Shown here piece by piece: positions 1 to 7,886 of a DNA stretch of 27,222 bases. The DNA comes from Acholeplasmataceae bacterium UBA2284 (GTDB taxonomy: Bacteria; Bacillota_I; Bacilli_A; Acholeplasmatales; Acholeplasmataceae): assembly GCA_002345705.1 (NCBI GenBank), contig DDWO01000018.1, forward strand, positions 9,358 through 36,579, written 5' to 3'. The notes beneath the pieces were generated by a model. It was not told the origin of the DNA, did no database searches, and worked only from the letters and a program-made list of their open reading frames with translations. The first letter of the stretch is position 1; each line of letters starts with the position of its first letter. Made by a program: the position numbers and the translations under genes.

Positions 1-1074
1 CATAGCTTAAAGCTAAGAAATAGCTATCTACAAGAAATTCTTGTATTTGGTATTTATAGACCGATTGTCTATGCATTATCGATGGTTGGAGCTGTGATTG
101 CACTTTATTTAGGATATCAAGAGGTTATGGCAGGTATCTTAACAGCAGGTATCTTATTCACATATTATACCTATGTAGGTGACTTCTTTGAACCAGTTCA
201 GCAGCTAGCTGAACAGTTCAATACGCTACAAAATGCCTTTGCGAGTGCTGAAAAAGTATTTGACGTATTAGATACTAAGCCAGATATTATTGATCAAGAG
301 GATGCAATCGAATTAGAAAAATTTAGTGGAGCAATCGAGTTTAAGGATGTATGGTTCTCCTATCTTCCGGATGAATGGGTTCTAAGAGGTGTATCATTTA
401 AGGTCAATCCAGGTGATACAGTAGCCTTTGTAGGTGCAACAGGCTCAGGTAAAACAACAATCCTAGGATTAATTGTTAGAAACTATGAAATTCAAAAGGG
501 TCAAATCTTAATTGATGGTATCGATATTCACCAGATAAAACGCTCAAGCCTGAGAAAACATATTGGTCAAATGCTTCAGGATGTCTTCCTATTTAGTGGA
601 ACCATTGAAGAAAATATCACACTACGTGATGATTCAATCACAAAGGATGAAGTGATTCATGCATCCGAATATGTTGGAGCGAATACATTTATTGATAAGC
701 TGCCTGAAGGATACAATCACGTTGTTTTAGAAAGAGGAAACAATTTTTCTAGTGGACAGCGTCAATTGATTTCATTTGCTAGAGCACTCGTTTATAAGCC
801 TAGCCTAATGATCTTAGATGAAGCAACAGCAAATATTGATAGTGAAACCGAAGAATTAATTCAAGAATCATTAGAAAAAATGATGAATATTTCAACGATG
901 TTGATCGTTGCCCACAGACTTTCAACCATTCAGCATGCCGATAAGATTATCGTGATGCAAAAGGGAGAAATAAAGGAAAGTGGAAGTCATCAAGAGCTAC
1001 TTAGACAAAAGGGCTTATATTACAATCTTTACCAGCTTCAATATGATGAAAAGGAAGCTACAACTGAAATATAA
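1..1074 (+). CDS. ABC exporter half-transporter, 5'-truncated by window edge
   Basis: The frame is open from base 1, so the gene begins before the window; 357 codons are visible. Residues about 20-60 form two membrane helices, the end of the transmembrane domain. The rest is an ATPase domain: Walker A GATGSGKT (145-152), Q-loop Gln193, signature FSSGQ (249-253) in place of LSGGQ, Walker B ending LDEAT with Asp273 and catalytic Glu274, and H-loop His305. These are the marks of a type IV (MsbA-like) exporter. The degenerate signature with an intact Glu resembles the YheH/BmrD subunit of heterodimeric multidrug exporters, so a partner gene probably lies just upstream; that is inference and the substrate is unknown. 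A terminator follows. Confidence 0.9.
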   Translation, partial: HSLKLRNSYLQEILVFGIYRPIVYALSMVGAVIALYLGYQEVMAGILTAGILFTYYTYVGDFFEPVQQLAEQFNTLQNAFASAEKVFDVLDTKPDIIDQEDAIELEKFSGAIEFKDVWFSYLPDEWVLRGVSFKVNPGDTVAFVGATGSGKTTILGLIVRNYEIQKGQILIDGIDIHQIKRSSLRKHIGQMLQDVFLFSGTIEENITLRDDSITKDEVIHASEYVGANTFIDKLPEGYNHVVLERGNNFSSGQRQLISFARALVYKPSLMILDEATANIDSETEELIQESLEKMMNISTMLIVAHRLSTIQHADKIIVMQKGEIKESGSHQELLRQKGLYYNLYQLQYDEKEATTEI

Positions 1075-1084
1075 AAGGTAAATT

Positions 1085-1112
1085 AAGGAGATTTTTAATA
1101 GTCTCCTTTTTA
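1085..1112 (+). terminator. Rho-independent terminator after the ABC exporter
   Basis: AAGGAGA (1085-1091) pairs with TCTCCTT (1102-1108), followed by a T run. It separates the exporter from the tldD operon. Confidence 0.75.
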
Positions 1113-1117
1113 TTCGT

Positions 1118-1146
1118 TTGATATATTTACTAAAATCCCTTACAAT
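1118..1146 (+). promoter_or_regulatory. Sigma-A promoter of tldD operon
   Basis: TTGATA (1118-1123), 17-bp spacer, TACAAT (1141-1146); each box is one base off consensus. Predicted start of transcription is about 1152, giving a leader near 20 nt that carries the ribosome site AAAGAGG (1157-1163). Confidence 0.75.
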
Positions 1147-1170
1147 AGATATGAGAAAAGAGGTAATGCT

Positions 1171-2556
1171 ATGCTAGAAAAAGATATATTACAAAGACTA
1201 TTAAATGAAGCAATGACAACAGGTGCAGATTTCGCAGAAATCTATTTAGAAGACACCAAATCATCAATGATTCGAGTAATGAATGGCGATGTAACATCCA
1301 TAGATAGAGGAAATGTATTTGGTGCTGGTATTAGACTAATTTTAGGTCTTGATGAGGTTTATGGATATACCAATCAAATATCTGAGGATGCAATCCTTAC
1401 GATTATTAAAAATTTAAGAGCGTCATTTCATTCGACTCCAATTCAAGCAAAGCCTTTAGGAGCGAAAAAACCATTTCAGTATCTAATCAAAAAGCCAATG
1501 CATAAGGTTCCTGTCAAAGTAAAAACAGATCAGCTTCAAGAGCTTTCTAAAATCATGAGTGCAAAGGATAAAAGAATTGTTCAAGCAGTTGCTGTTTTAG
1601 TTGAAAATGAACAGAATGTTTTGATTGCGAATTCAGATGGTATTTATCAGGATGATATTAGAACATATACAAGATTAACATTGATGTCAGCAGCAGAAGA
1701 AAATGGATTAATGCAACAAGCATATGAAAGTCCTGGACGTCATATGGGCTATGAGCTACTAGATGAAATAGATTTCAAGGCACTTGCTGATGAGGTTGCA
1801 ACATCAGCAATCACACTACTTTCTGCAGAAGAAATGACTCCACAGGTCATGCCAGTCGTACTTCATAATGGATTTGGTGGAGTTATTTTCCATGAAGCAT
1901 GTGGCCATCCACTTGAAGCAACTGCAGTTGCTAAGGGATTATCACCATTCGCGAATAAACTAGGCGAAAGAATTGGTAGTGATAAGGTTACTGCCTATGA
2001 TGAAGGCGATCTAGATGGTGAATGGGGTAGTCTTAACTTTGATGATGAGGGCATGAAAACTCAAAAAAATCTATTAATAGAAAACGGAATTTTAAAGGGC
2101 TATTTAATTGATTATCGGAATGCTAGAAAAATGAAAATGGATCCAACCGGATCTGGAAGAAGACAATCCTATAAATTCTCACCAACCTCAAGAATGAATT
2201 CAACCTATATCGCGAAGGGTACAGATAAGTTTGAAGATATTATAAAGGATACAAAATATGGATTGTTTGCTAAAAAGCTAGGTGGTGGTACGGTTGTACC
2301 AGCAACTGGTGAGTTTAACTTTGCAGTTCAAGAGGGATACATGATTGAAGATGGAAAGCTGACTAAGCCTGTAAGAGGAGCGATGCTCATCGGTCATGGT
2401 AAGGATATTTTATTTAAGATTGATCGAGTATCCGATAATCTATCATTTGGACAAGGCATGTGTGGATCAATATCAGGAAGTATTCCAGTTGATGTTGGCC
2501 AACCAACAATCCGTGTTTCAGAAATGACCGTCGGTGGTTCAGGAGGTAAGAAATAA
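1171..2556 (+). CDS. tldD: TldD-type metalloprotease subunit
   Basis: A 461-residue protein of the TldD/PmbA (U62) family. In E. coli TldD and TldE form a zinc-dependent protease that degrades unfolded peptides and trims microcin B17 and CcdA. The HExxxH zinc site is present as HEACGH (His241, Glu242, His246), followed by the conserved acidic, Gly-rich stretch around DEGD and FDDEG, so this is the catalytic subunit. Length is normal for the family. The ATG has an AAAGAGG ribosome site 7 nt upstream and its own promoter. Its stop overlaps the pmbA start by one base, implying coupled synthesis of the two subunits. The protein is cytosolic, with no signal peptide. The natural substrate here is unknown. 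Confidence 0.93.
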   Translation: MLEKDILQRLLNEAMTTGADFAEIYLEDTKSSMIRVMNGDVTSIDRGNVFGAGIRLILGLDEVYGYTNQISEDAILTIIKNLRASFHSTPIQAKPLGAKKPFQYLIKKPMHKVPVKVKTDQLQELSKIMSAKDKRIVQAVAVLVENEQNVLIANSDGIYQDDIRTYTRLTLMSAAEENGLMQQAYESPGRHMGYELLDEIDFKALADEVATSAITLLSAEEMTPQVMPVVLHNGFGGVIFHEACGHPLEATAVAKGLSPFANKLGERIGSDKVTAYDEGDLDGEWGSLNFDDEGMKTQKNLLIENGILKGYLIDYRNARKMKMDPTGSGRRQSYKFSPTSRMNSTYIAKGTDKFEDIIKDTKYGLFAKKLGGGTVVPATGEFNFAVQEGYMIEDGKLTKPVRGAMLIGHGKDILFKIDRVSDNLSFGQGMCGSISGSIPVDVGQPTIRVSEMTVGGSGGKK

Positions 2557-3863
2557 TGTTTAAAAAATGGATAGCATTAGGCTTATCAAAGGGAATTACT
2601 GATCTTGAAATATTTGCAGTACAAAGTCAAAGCTTGAAGCTTTCAGTATATCAAGGAAAGCTTGATCAACACGTTCAAAGTAATGTTGAATCGGTAACGA
2701 TTAGAGGAATTTATGACAGTAAGCTTTCAACAGTTCGCTTTGAAAATCTATCAGATGAAAATGCAGCATTGATGCTAGATGAGCTGATAGAAAATGCAAA
2801 AGCACTTACTGTAGTAGAACCAGCTATTATTTATGAAGGCTCAAAGGAATACCCAGTGGTTAAGGATGAACTGTTTGACTTCTCAGCAGTTGATGTAACA
2901 AAGAAAATTCAACTATTACTGGATTTAGAAAAATATATATTAGAAAATAAGCTTACAAATCAAGTTCAAACATCTCTATATCAAGAAGTAGATACAAAAA
3001 CAAACTTAGTCAATTCAAAGGGATTAAATCTAACTAGAAGAAATCGATTCGCATATGCTTATGCAATCGCTATACTTGGTAAGGATCATGATATTGTAAC
3101 TTCCTATGATGTCAAGCTTGCTAAATCCTTTGATGAATTCAATGCTAGAGAAATGGCAAATGAAACCGTACAAAAAGGAATTATCAAATTAGGAGGGACT
3201 TCAATACCTTCAGGAGAATACCCAGTCGTATTTTCAAATGAAATGTTTTCAGATTTAATTGAAGTTTTTTCTTCTGTTTTCTCAGGAGAAGCTGCCTATA
3301 GAAAGCTTACTCAGCTTAAGGATAAAGTCAATCAACAAATTGCAGGAAAAGAAATCAATATCATTGATGACCCACTATCAGATCTAGCCTATTTCAAGAA
3401 TCCCTTTGATGATGAAGGAGTAGCATGTAAAAAAAGATATGTTATCGAAAATGGCGTCTTTAAGGGATTTAATCACAATCTGAAAACTGCGAAAATATTC
3501 AATGAAGAGCCAACAGGAAATGGATTTGGTGGTGGAATATCTTCTACGAATTTATATCTAGAACCAACTCAAATATCCTTCGATGAAATGATTAAACCAA
3601 TTGAAAAGGGAGTTTATATCACTTCATTAATCGGACTACACGCTGGTGTTAAAACAGTTTCAGGAACTTTCAATTTACAGGCATCTGGACAAATGATCGA
3701 AAATGGAAAATTAACTAAAGCTGTCAAAATGATTGTAGTTTCAGGTAACTTCTTTGAAATATTAAATCAGGTGTCAGGAATATCATCTGACTTAAAATTT
3801 AACACTTCAGGGACAGGTAGTCCATCTGTGTTTGTTAAGTCATTAGTTATAGGAGGAGAATAA
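2556..3863 (+). CDS. pmbA: TldE/PmbA-type protease partner subunit
   Basis: A 435-residue TldD/PmbA family protein that lacks HExxxH; the matching region reads SNEMFSDL. This is as known for TldE, which supports the TldD active site in the heterodimer without binding zinc. The family C-terminal half is present, including the GNGFGGG and GLHAGV segments. The start ATG shares a base with the tldD stop (TAATG), and a strong AGGAGG lies inside the tldD 3' end (2541-2546). Close coupling fits a 1:1 complex. The aldo/keto reductase gene starts only 2 nt after its stop. Confidence 0.9.
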   Translation: MFKKWIALGLSKGITDLEIFAVQSQSLKLSVYQGKLDQHVQSNVESVTIRGIYDSKLSTVRFENLSDENAALMLDELIENAKALTVVEPAIIYEGSKEYPVVKDELFDFSAVDVTKKIQLLLDLEKYILENKLTNQVQTSLYQEVDTKTNLVNSKGLNLTRRNRFAYAYAIAILGKDHDIVTSYDVKLAKSFDEFNAREMANETVQKGIIKLGGTSIPSGEYPVVFSNEMFSDLIEVFSSVFSGEAAYRKLTQLKDKVNQQIAGKEINIIDDPLSDLAYFKNPFDDEGVACKKRYVIENGVFKGFNHNLKTAKIFNEEPTGNGFGGGISSTNLYLEPTQISFDEMIKPIEKGVYITSLIGLHAGVKTVSGTFNLQASGQMIENGKLTKAVKMIVVSGNFFEILNQVSGISSDLKFNTSGTGSPSVFVKSLVIGGE

Positions 3864-3865
3864 AA

Positions 3866-4858
3866 ATGTTTGAAGCAAATCAAGATCGTTATCAAAAAAT
3901 GATATATCGTAGATTAGGAACAAGTGGGCTAAAGCTCCCAGTATTATCTATGGGTTTATGGCAAAACTTTGGTGCGGATAATGACTATGAAAAATGCTAT
4001 GAAATTATTAAAGAAGCGTTTAATCATGGAATTACGCATTTCGACTTAGCTAACAATTATGGTCCACCTCCAGGATATGCAGAAAGCATGTTTGGAAGAA
4101 TGCTTAGGGATGGTTTAATGAAGTATCGTGATGAAATAATTATTTCTACGAAGGCTGGATATGGCATGTGGGCTGGCCCATATGGCGACCTTGGTTCTAG
4201 AAAATATTTAATGGCTTCAATTGATCAATCCTTAGCAAGATTAGGACTTCCATATGTTGATATCTTTTATCATCACCGCTTTGATTATGATACTGACCTA
4301 AGAGAAACCATGTTAGCATTAAGAGATATTGTATTACAAGGAAAAGCATTATATGTTGGGCTATCAAATTATAATAGCGAACAGCTAAAAAGAGCTTCTG
4401 CAATATTAAATGAACTGAATGTTCCATTCGTTATAACACAACCGTCCTATAGCATGCTCAATAAATGGATTGAAAAGGATAACCTATTAGAAACACAATA
4501 TAGCTTAGGGGGAGGAACCATTTGTTTTTCCGCACTACAGCAAGGGCTATTAACCAATAAATATATCAATGAAATTCCAGATGATTCTAGAGCTAAAAAT
4601 CCTAATTCGATGTGGTTAAAGGAAAAGGATATTACTCCAGAGTATAGAGCGAAAATGAAAAAGCTGGATGTGATTGCTAAAAATAGAAATCAATCCATAG
4701 CTCAGCTTGCACTCGCATGGACATTAAGAAATGAGAAAATGACATCTACACTTATCTCAACATCAAAAATTTCTCAGCTTTATGAAAACCTTGAAACACT
4801 CAAACATCTTGAGTTTACGAAAGAAGAGCTTAACGCAATTGAAGATGCCTTAAAGTAA
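3866..4858 (+). CDS. Aldo/keto reductase, YghZ-like (AKR14 type)
   Basis: A 330-residue NADPH-dependent oxidoreductase with the aldo/keto reductase TIM barrel. The catalytic tetrad is visible: Asp60, Tyr65, Lys96 (in STKAGYG) and His137 (in FYHHR; His136 is adjacent). The opening RRLGTSGLKLPVLSMG and the segment GPYGDLGSRKYL resemble E. coli YghZ, which reduces glyceraldehyde 3-phosphate and methylglyoxal. The substrate here is inferred, perhaps small aldehyde detoxification. AGGAGG (3851-3856) precedes the ATG by 9 nt. It is the last gene of the tldD operon and is followed by a terminator. Confidence 0.88.
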   Translation: MFEANQDRYQKMIYRRLGTSGLKLPVLSMGLWQNFGADNDYEKCYEIIKEAFNHGITHFDLANNYGPPPGYAESMFGRMLRDGLMKYRDEIIISTKAGYGMWAGPYGDLGSRKYLMASIDQSLARLGLPYVDIFYHHRFDYDTDLRETMLALRDIVLQGKALYVGLSNYNSEQLKRASAILNELNVPFVITQPSYSMLNKWIEKDNLLETQYSLGGGTICFSALQQGLLTNKYINEIPDDSRAKNPNSMWLKEKDITPEYRAKMKKLDVIAKNRNQSIAQLALAWTLRNEKMTSTLISTSKISQLYENLETLKHLEFTKEELNAIEDALK

Positions 4859-4866
4859 ATAGAAAG

Positions 4867-4892
4867 ACCGATTTTTATCGGTTTTTTCTTTT
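4867..4892 (+). terminator. Terminator of the tldD operon
   Basis: ACCGAT (4867-4872) and ATCGGT (4877-4882) enclose a TTTT loop and are followed by a long T-rich tract. Confidence 0.85.
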
Positions 4893-4898
4893 TTTCTA

Positions 4899-4927
4899 TT
4901 GACAATTAGATTTTATAGTGCTAAACT
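4899..4927 (+). promoter_or_regulatory. Promoter of the ZIP transporter/regulator operon
   Basis: Consensus -35 TTGACA (4899-4904), 17-bp spacer and weak -10 TAAACT (4922-4927). The -10 lies inside an imperfect palindrome at 4922-4940, a possible operator for the regulator encoded next. Confidence 0.6.
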
Positions 4928-4940
4928 TAACTTGGTTTTA
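4922..4940 (+). promoter_or_regulatory. Candidate metalloregulator operator (imperfect palindrome)
   Basis: A 19-base imperfect palindrome with TAAA and TTTA ends and an AA/TT core; 12 of its 18 non-central positions are symmetric. It covers the -10 box to about +6 of the ZIP promoter. Size, AT-rich ends and position are as expected for DtxR/MntR-family operators. Function is inferred. Confidence 0.35.
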
Positions 4941-4978
4941 AGGCATACCTGAAAACTAGAAAGAATTTGGTGATTATA

Positions 4979-5803
4979 ATGCTAACTTGGTTTATGGGCT
5001 TAGAGGTTTGGATGCAAGCATTAATCGGAACATTATTTACATGGGGGCTAACTGCACTTGGTGCGAGTCTTGTTTTCTTTTTCAAAAACATCCAACGCGA
5101 TATATTTAATTTAATGCTTGGTTTCGCATCAGGAGTCATGATTGCAGCAAGCTTTTGGAGCTTACTTGCTCCCGCAATTGAAATGGCTGACGAGCAAGGA
5201 GCTATTTCATGGCTTGTTGTTGCTATAGGTTTTGCATTGGGTGGAATTTTCTTATTCATCGCAGACAAAACAGTTCCACATATGCACTTCGGCTTCAATC
5301 ATGATAAAGAAGGTTTACCTACAAAATTAAAAAGAAATATTTTATTAGTTTTTTCAATTACACTGCATAATATACCTGAAGGCTTAGCTGTTGGTGTTGC
5401 ATTTGGTGCAATCCAATATATTTCAGGTGATCCACTTGCTGCAACGCTATCTGCAATTGGTCTAGCAATAGGGATTGGTATTCAAAACTTCCCAGAAGGC
5501 GCAGCGGTTTCCATTCCACTTAGACAAGAGGGAATGTCGAGAAGAAAAGCATTTATGTATGGACAAGCATCTGGTTTAGTTGAACCTATTGCCGGTGTAT
5601 TTGGAGCTATTTTAGTGACCTACGTAAGTGTAATACTTCCTTATGCATTAGCATTTGCTGCAGGAGCGATGATTTATGTTGTTGTCGAGGAACTAATTCC
5701 AGAGGCACAACAAAAACAAACTCCAAAGGGTGCGCACTATGCAGTTTTAGGTGTTATGGTTGGATTTATTATAATGATGATGTTAGATGTGGCTTTAGGC
5801 TAA
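4979..5803 (+). CDS. ZIP-family divalent metal transporter (GufA-like)
   Basis: A 274-residue membrane protein of the ZIP family, which carries Zn2+, Mn2+ or Fe2+ into the cytosol. The opening LFTWGLTALGASLVFFFK is typical of the GufA/ZupT branch. Metal-binding motifs of helices IV and V are present: HNIPEG (His130, Asn131, Glu134) and NFPEG. About eight hydrophobic helices can be seen. I place the start at ATG 4979, with GGTGAT (4969-4974) as ribosome site; an in-frame TTG at 4967 and GTG at 4970 are alternatives. The regulator gene follows after 18 nt, so the transporter is probably controlled by it and Mn2+ is a likely substrate; this is inference. Confidence 0.9.
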   Translation: MLTWFMGLEVWMQALIGTLFTWGLTALGASLVFFFKNIQRDIFNLMLGFASGVMIAASFWSLLAPAIEMADEQGAISWLVVAIGFALGGIFLFIADKTVPHMHFGFNHDKEGLPTKLKRNILLVFSITLHNIPEGLAVGVAFGAIQYISGDPLAATLSAIGLAIGIGIQNFPEGAAVSIPLRQEGMSRRKAFMYGQASGLVEPIAGVFGAILVTYVSVILPYALAFAAGAMIYVVVEELIPEAQQKQTPKGAHYAVLGVMVGFIIMMMLDVALG

Positions 5804-5821
5804 AAAAAGAGGTGAGTTATT

Positions 5822-6481
5822 TTGAATAGGGCGGAAGAAGATTATATAAAAATGATTTATGAGTTAACCGTTGAAAAAGATCTTTTAATGATCAAAACCA
5901 ACGAACTATCTGAACGCTTCGGTTTTTCTGATCAAAGTGTCAATGAAATGATCAAAAAACTTGAGGTTAAGCATCTTGTATCATTTGTTCCCTACAAGGG
6001 AGTCTCATTAACTTCTAAAGGTAAATCGGTTGCTATTCGAATGATTCGAGCACACCGTATTTGGGAAGTCTTTTTAACACAAAAATTAGGGTTTTCTTGG
6101 GAGAGTGTACATGAGGACGCAGAAATGCTCGAGCATGCAACAAGCCCTGAGGTTCTTGAAAGTCTCTATAAATATTTAGGTAGTCCAAAATTTTGTCAGC
6201 ATGGTAATCCAATTCCCGATTTAAAGGGTAAAATGGAAAAATCAGCGACACTATCTTTAGATGAACTAGAAAAAGGTGAGATATTCGAGATTACTCGAGT
6301 TCTTGATGTTAAGGAACTTCTCGTCTTCTTAAATGAAAATGAGATTAAATTACATGATCAATATGAATTAATTGAAAAAGATAGTTTTAATGGAATGATA
6401 AAAATAAAAGATCAAGATAGGACAAGGATTATCAGTTTAAAAACTGCAAAAATGCTCTTTGGACATCGGGTTTACTCATAA
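5822..6481 (+). CDS. ScaR/MntR-type metal-dependent transcriptional repressor
   Basis: A 219-residue DtxR-superfamily regulator. Residues 1-65 are a winged helix, 66-140 the metal-binding/dimerisation domain, and about 145-219 a FeoA/SH3-like domain. Numbered two higher than streptococcal ScaR from residue 82 on, its ligands match both ScaR metal sites: Asp7, Glu101, Glu104, His105 and Glu82, Cys125, His127, Asp162. DtxR-type Cys and Met ligands at the primary site are absent, which favours Mn2+ over Fe2+ sensing. The start is TTG, supported by AAAGAGGTGA (5807-5814) 7 nt upstream. It follows the ZIP gene by 18 nt and probably represses that operon when metal is sufficient. A terminator follows directly. 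Confidence 0.88.
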   Translation: MNRAEEDYIKMIYELTVEKDLLMIKTNELSERFGFSDQSVNEMIKKLEVKHLVSFVPYKGVSLTSKGKSVAIRMIRAHRIWEVFLTQKLGFSWESVHEDAEMLEHATSPEVLESLYKYLGSPKFCQHGNPIPDLKGKMEKSATLSLDELEKGEIFEITRVLDVKELLVFLNENEIKLHDQYELIEKDSFNGMIKIKDQDRTRIISLKTAKMLFGHRVYS

Positions 6482-6506
6482 ACACCAACTCAATTGGTGT
6501 TTTTTC
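6481..6506 (+). terminator. Terminator after the metal regulator
   Basis: AACACCAA (6481-6488) pairs perfectly with TTGGTGTT (6494-6501) around a 5-nt loop, with a T tract after it. The stem begins at the last base of the stop codon. Confidence 0.9.
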
Positions 6507-6510
6507 TTAA

Positions 6511-6539
6511 TTAAAGAATAGTTTAATCCATGATAAAAT
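6511..6539 (+). promoter_or_regulatory. Promoter of the tandem mgtE genes
   Basis: TGn-extended -10 box TGATAAAAT (6531-6539) with a poor -35 TTAAAG (6511-6516) at 17 bp. The expected leader is only about 20 nt, too short for a Mg2+ riboswitch. Confidence 0.5.
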
Positions 6540-6564
6540 AAAGGAAATAGAAAGGGGTAGTACA

Positions 6565-7884
6565 ATGCTAAAAGATATGGTTCAATATGCAAATGACCAA
6601 GTACTAAAGGAATATTTAGAAGATATTCATGCCCATGATCTATCTGAGCTTTTTGTTGATTTGTCCAAAGAAGAAAGACATCGCGTCTATGCTCTATTAG
6701 GTAATGAAAAGCTAGCAGATCTTGTCTCCTATTTAGATGCAGAAGAGGCTGCTGAAATAATCGTCGAATTCGATATCAACAGACAAAAAGAAATTGTTGA
6801 AATGATGGAACCAGACGATGCTGTTGACATGATTCAAGAACTTGAAGAAGAAGATCAGGAAGAACTTCTTGAACTGCTTGGTGAAGAATCAGAAATTGCG
6901 CAATTAATCAGCTATGATGAAGATGAAACTGGATCTGCAATGACAACACTAATGGTTGTAGTTACTCCAGATATGGATGTAAAACAAGCAACCAAAAAAG
7001 TGATTAAAGAGGCGGCTGATGTTGAATCAATTTCTACGATTTTCGTTGTCGACCAACAAGGTAAATATTTAGGTGTTGTACCTCTTAAGGTTCTACTTAA
7101 GGCAAAAACACCATTAAACATTGAAGAAATTATGGAAGAGTATCCATTTGCATATGATAAAGAATCAATTGAACACACTGTTCAAGCGATTAGAAATTAT
7201 GCAATTTATGAGCTTCCAGTAGTCGATGAGAATCGAAAGCTTCTTGGGATGATTACATTAGATGACGCATTAGATATTTACCAGGAAGAAGCACAAGAAG
7301 ACTTTGAAAAGCTTGCAGGTCTACCAGAAACGATTGAAGATAGTGGACCAGTTCGGACCGCTTTCCATAGACTTCCATGGTTACTCACATTACTTCTTAT
7401 TTCAGTACCTATTTCATTAGTTACTCATTCTTTTGAGCAGGTTTTAGCTGCTGTAGCTATATTAGTGGTTTTTCAGCCTTTAATTTTAGACTCTGCAGGT
7501 AATGTTGCAACACAAACACTCGCCGTGACTTTAAAAATGTTTTCTACCAATGAAAAGGGATTGATACGTAATTCATATCGAGAGATTTTGACAGGATTGA
7601 TGAATGGATTTGCTATTGGACTTGTTGCTTTTATCATGACACTTGTCTTCGCATATTTAAATACGTCATTGACGCAAAACCCATTTTTAATTGCATTTGT
7701 TGTAGGTTTGTCCTTATGGTTAACATTATTTTTAGCTCCATTAGTGGCTATATTGATTCCATTAACACTTAGATTTCTTAAATTCGACCCCGCTGTTGCA
7801 TCAGGTCCATTTATAACTACAGTTATAGATGTTGCCGCATTGATCATTTACTTTGGTCTTGCTGGCATGATGTTGGGGGTGTAA
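6565..7884 (+). CDS. mgtE: MgtE-family magnesium channel, first copy
   Basis: A 439-residue MgtE protein, a Mg2+-gated channel of the cell membrane. In order: acidic helical N domain (about 15-125), two CBS domains (about 130-190 and 195-250), a connecting plug helix, then five membrane helices (about 268-439). The pore Asp of the last helix is present (Asp422 in ITTVIDV). The helix 2 signature reads DSAGNVATQ, where MgtE proteins usually have a Gly-Gly-Asn-Ala-Gly-Thr-Gln-like sequence, so permeation may differ. AAAGGGG (6551-6557) is the ribosome site. It is followed after 2 nt by a second, divergent mgtE. Mg2+ is the expected ion; some members also carry Mn2+ or Co2+. Confidence 0.92.
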   Translation: MLKDMVQYANDQVLKEYLEDIHAHDLSELFVDLSKEERHRVYALLGNEKLADLVSYLDAEEAAEIIVEFDINRQKEIVEMMEPDDAVDMIQELEEEDQEELLELLGEESEIAQLISYDEDETGSAMTTLMVVVTPDMDVKQATKKVIKEAADVESISTIFVVDQQGKYLGVVPLKVLLKAKTPLNIEEIMEEYPFAYDKESIEHTVQAIRNYAIYELPVVDENRKLLGMITLDDALDIYQEEAQEDFEKLAGLPETIEDSGPVRTAFHRLPWLLTLLLISVPISLVTHSFEQVLAAVAILVVFQPLILDSAGNVATQTLAVTLKMFSTNEKGLIRNSYREILTGLMNGFAIGLVAFIMTLVFAYLNTSLTQNPFLIAFVVGLSLWLTLFLAPLVAILIPLTLRFLKFDPAVASGPFITTVIDVAALIIYFGLAGMMLGV

Positions 7885-7886
7885 TC

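Noticed and set aside
6507..6564. Possible Mg2+ riboswitch before mgtE
   Set aside because: Only 58 bases lie between terminator and start, with a predicted leader near 20 nt; an M-box aptamer needs well over 100 nt.
7473..7847. Minus-strand open frame of 124 codons within mgtE copy one
   Set aside because: It is a shadow of the membrane domain with no ribosome site or recognisable domain; the + strand gene has clear MgtE motifs.
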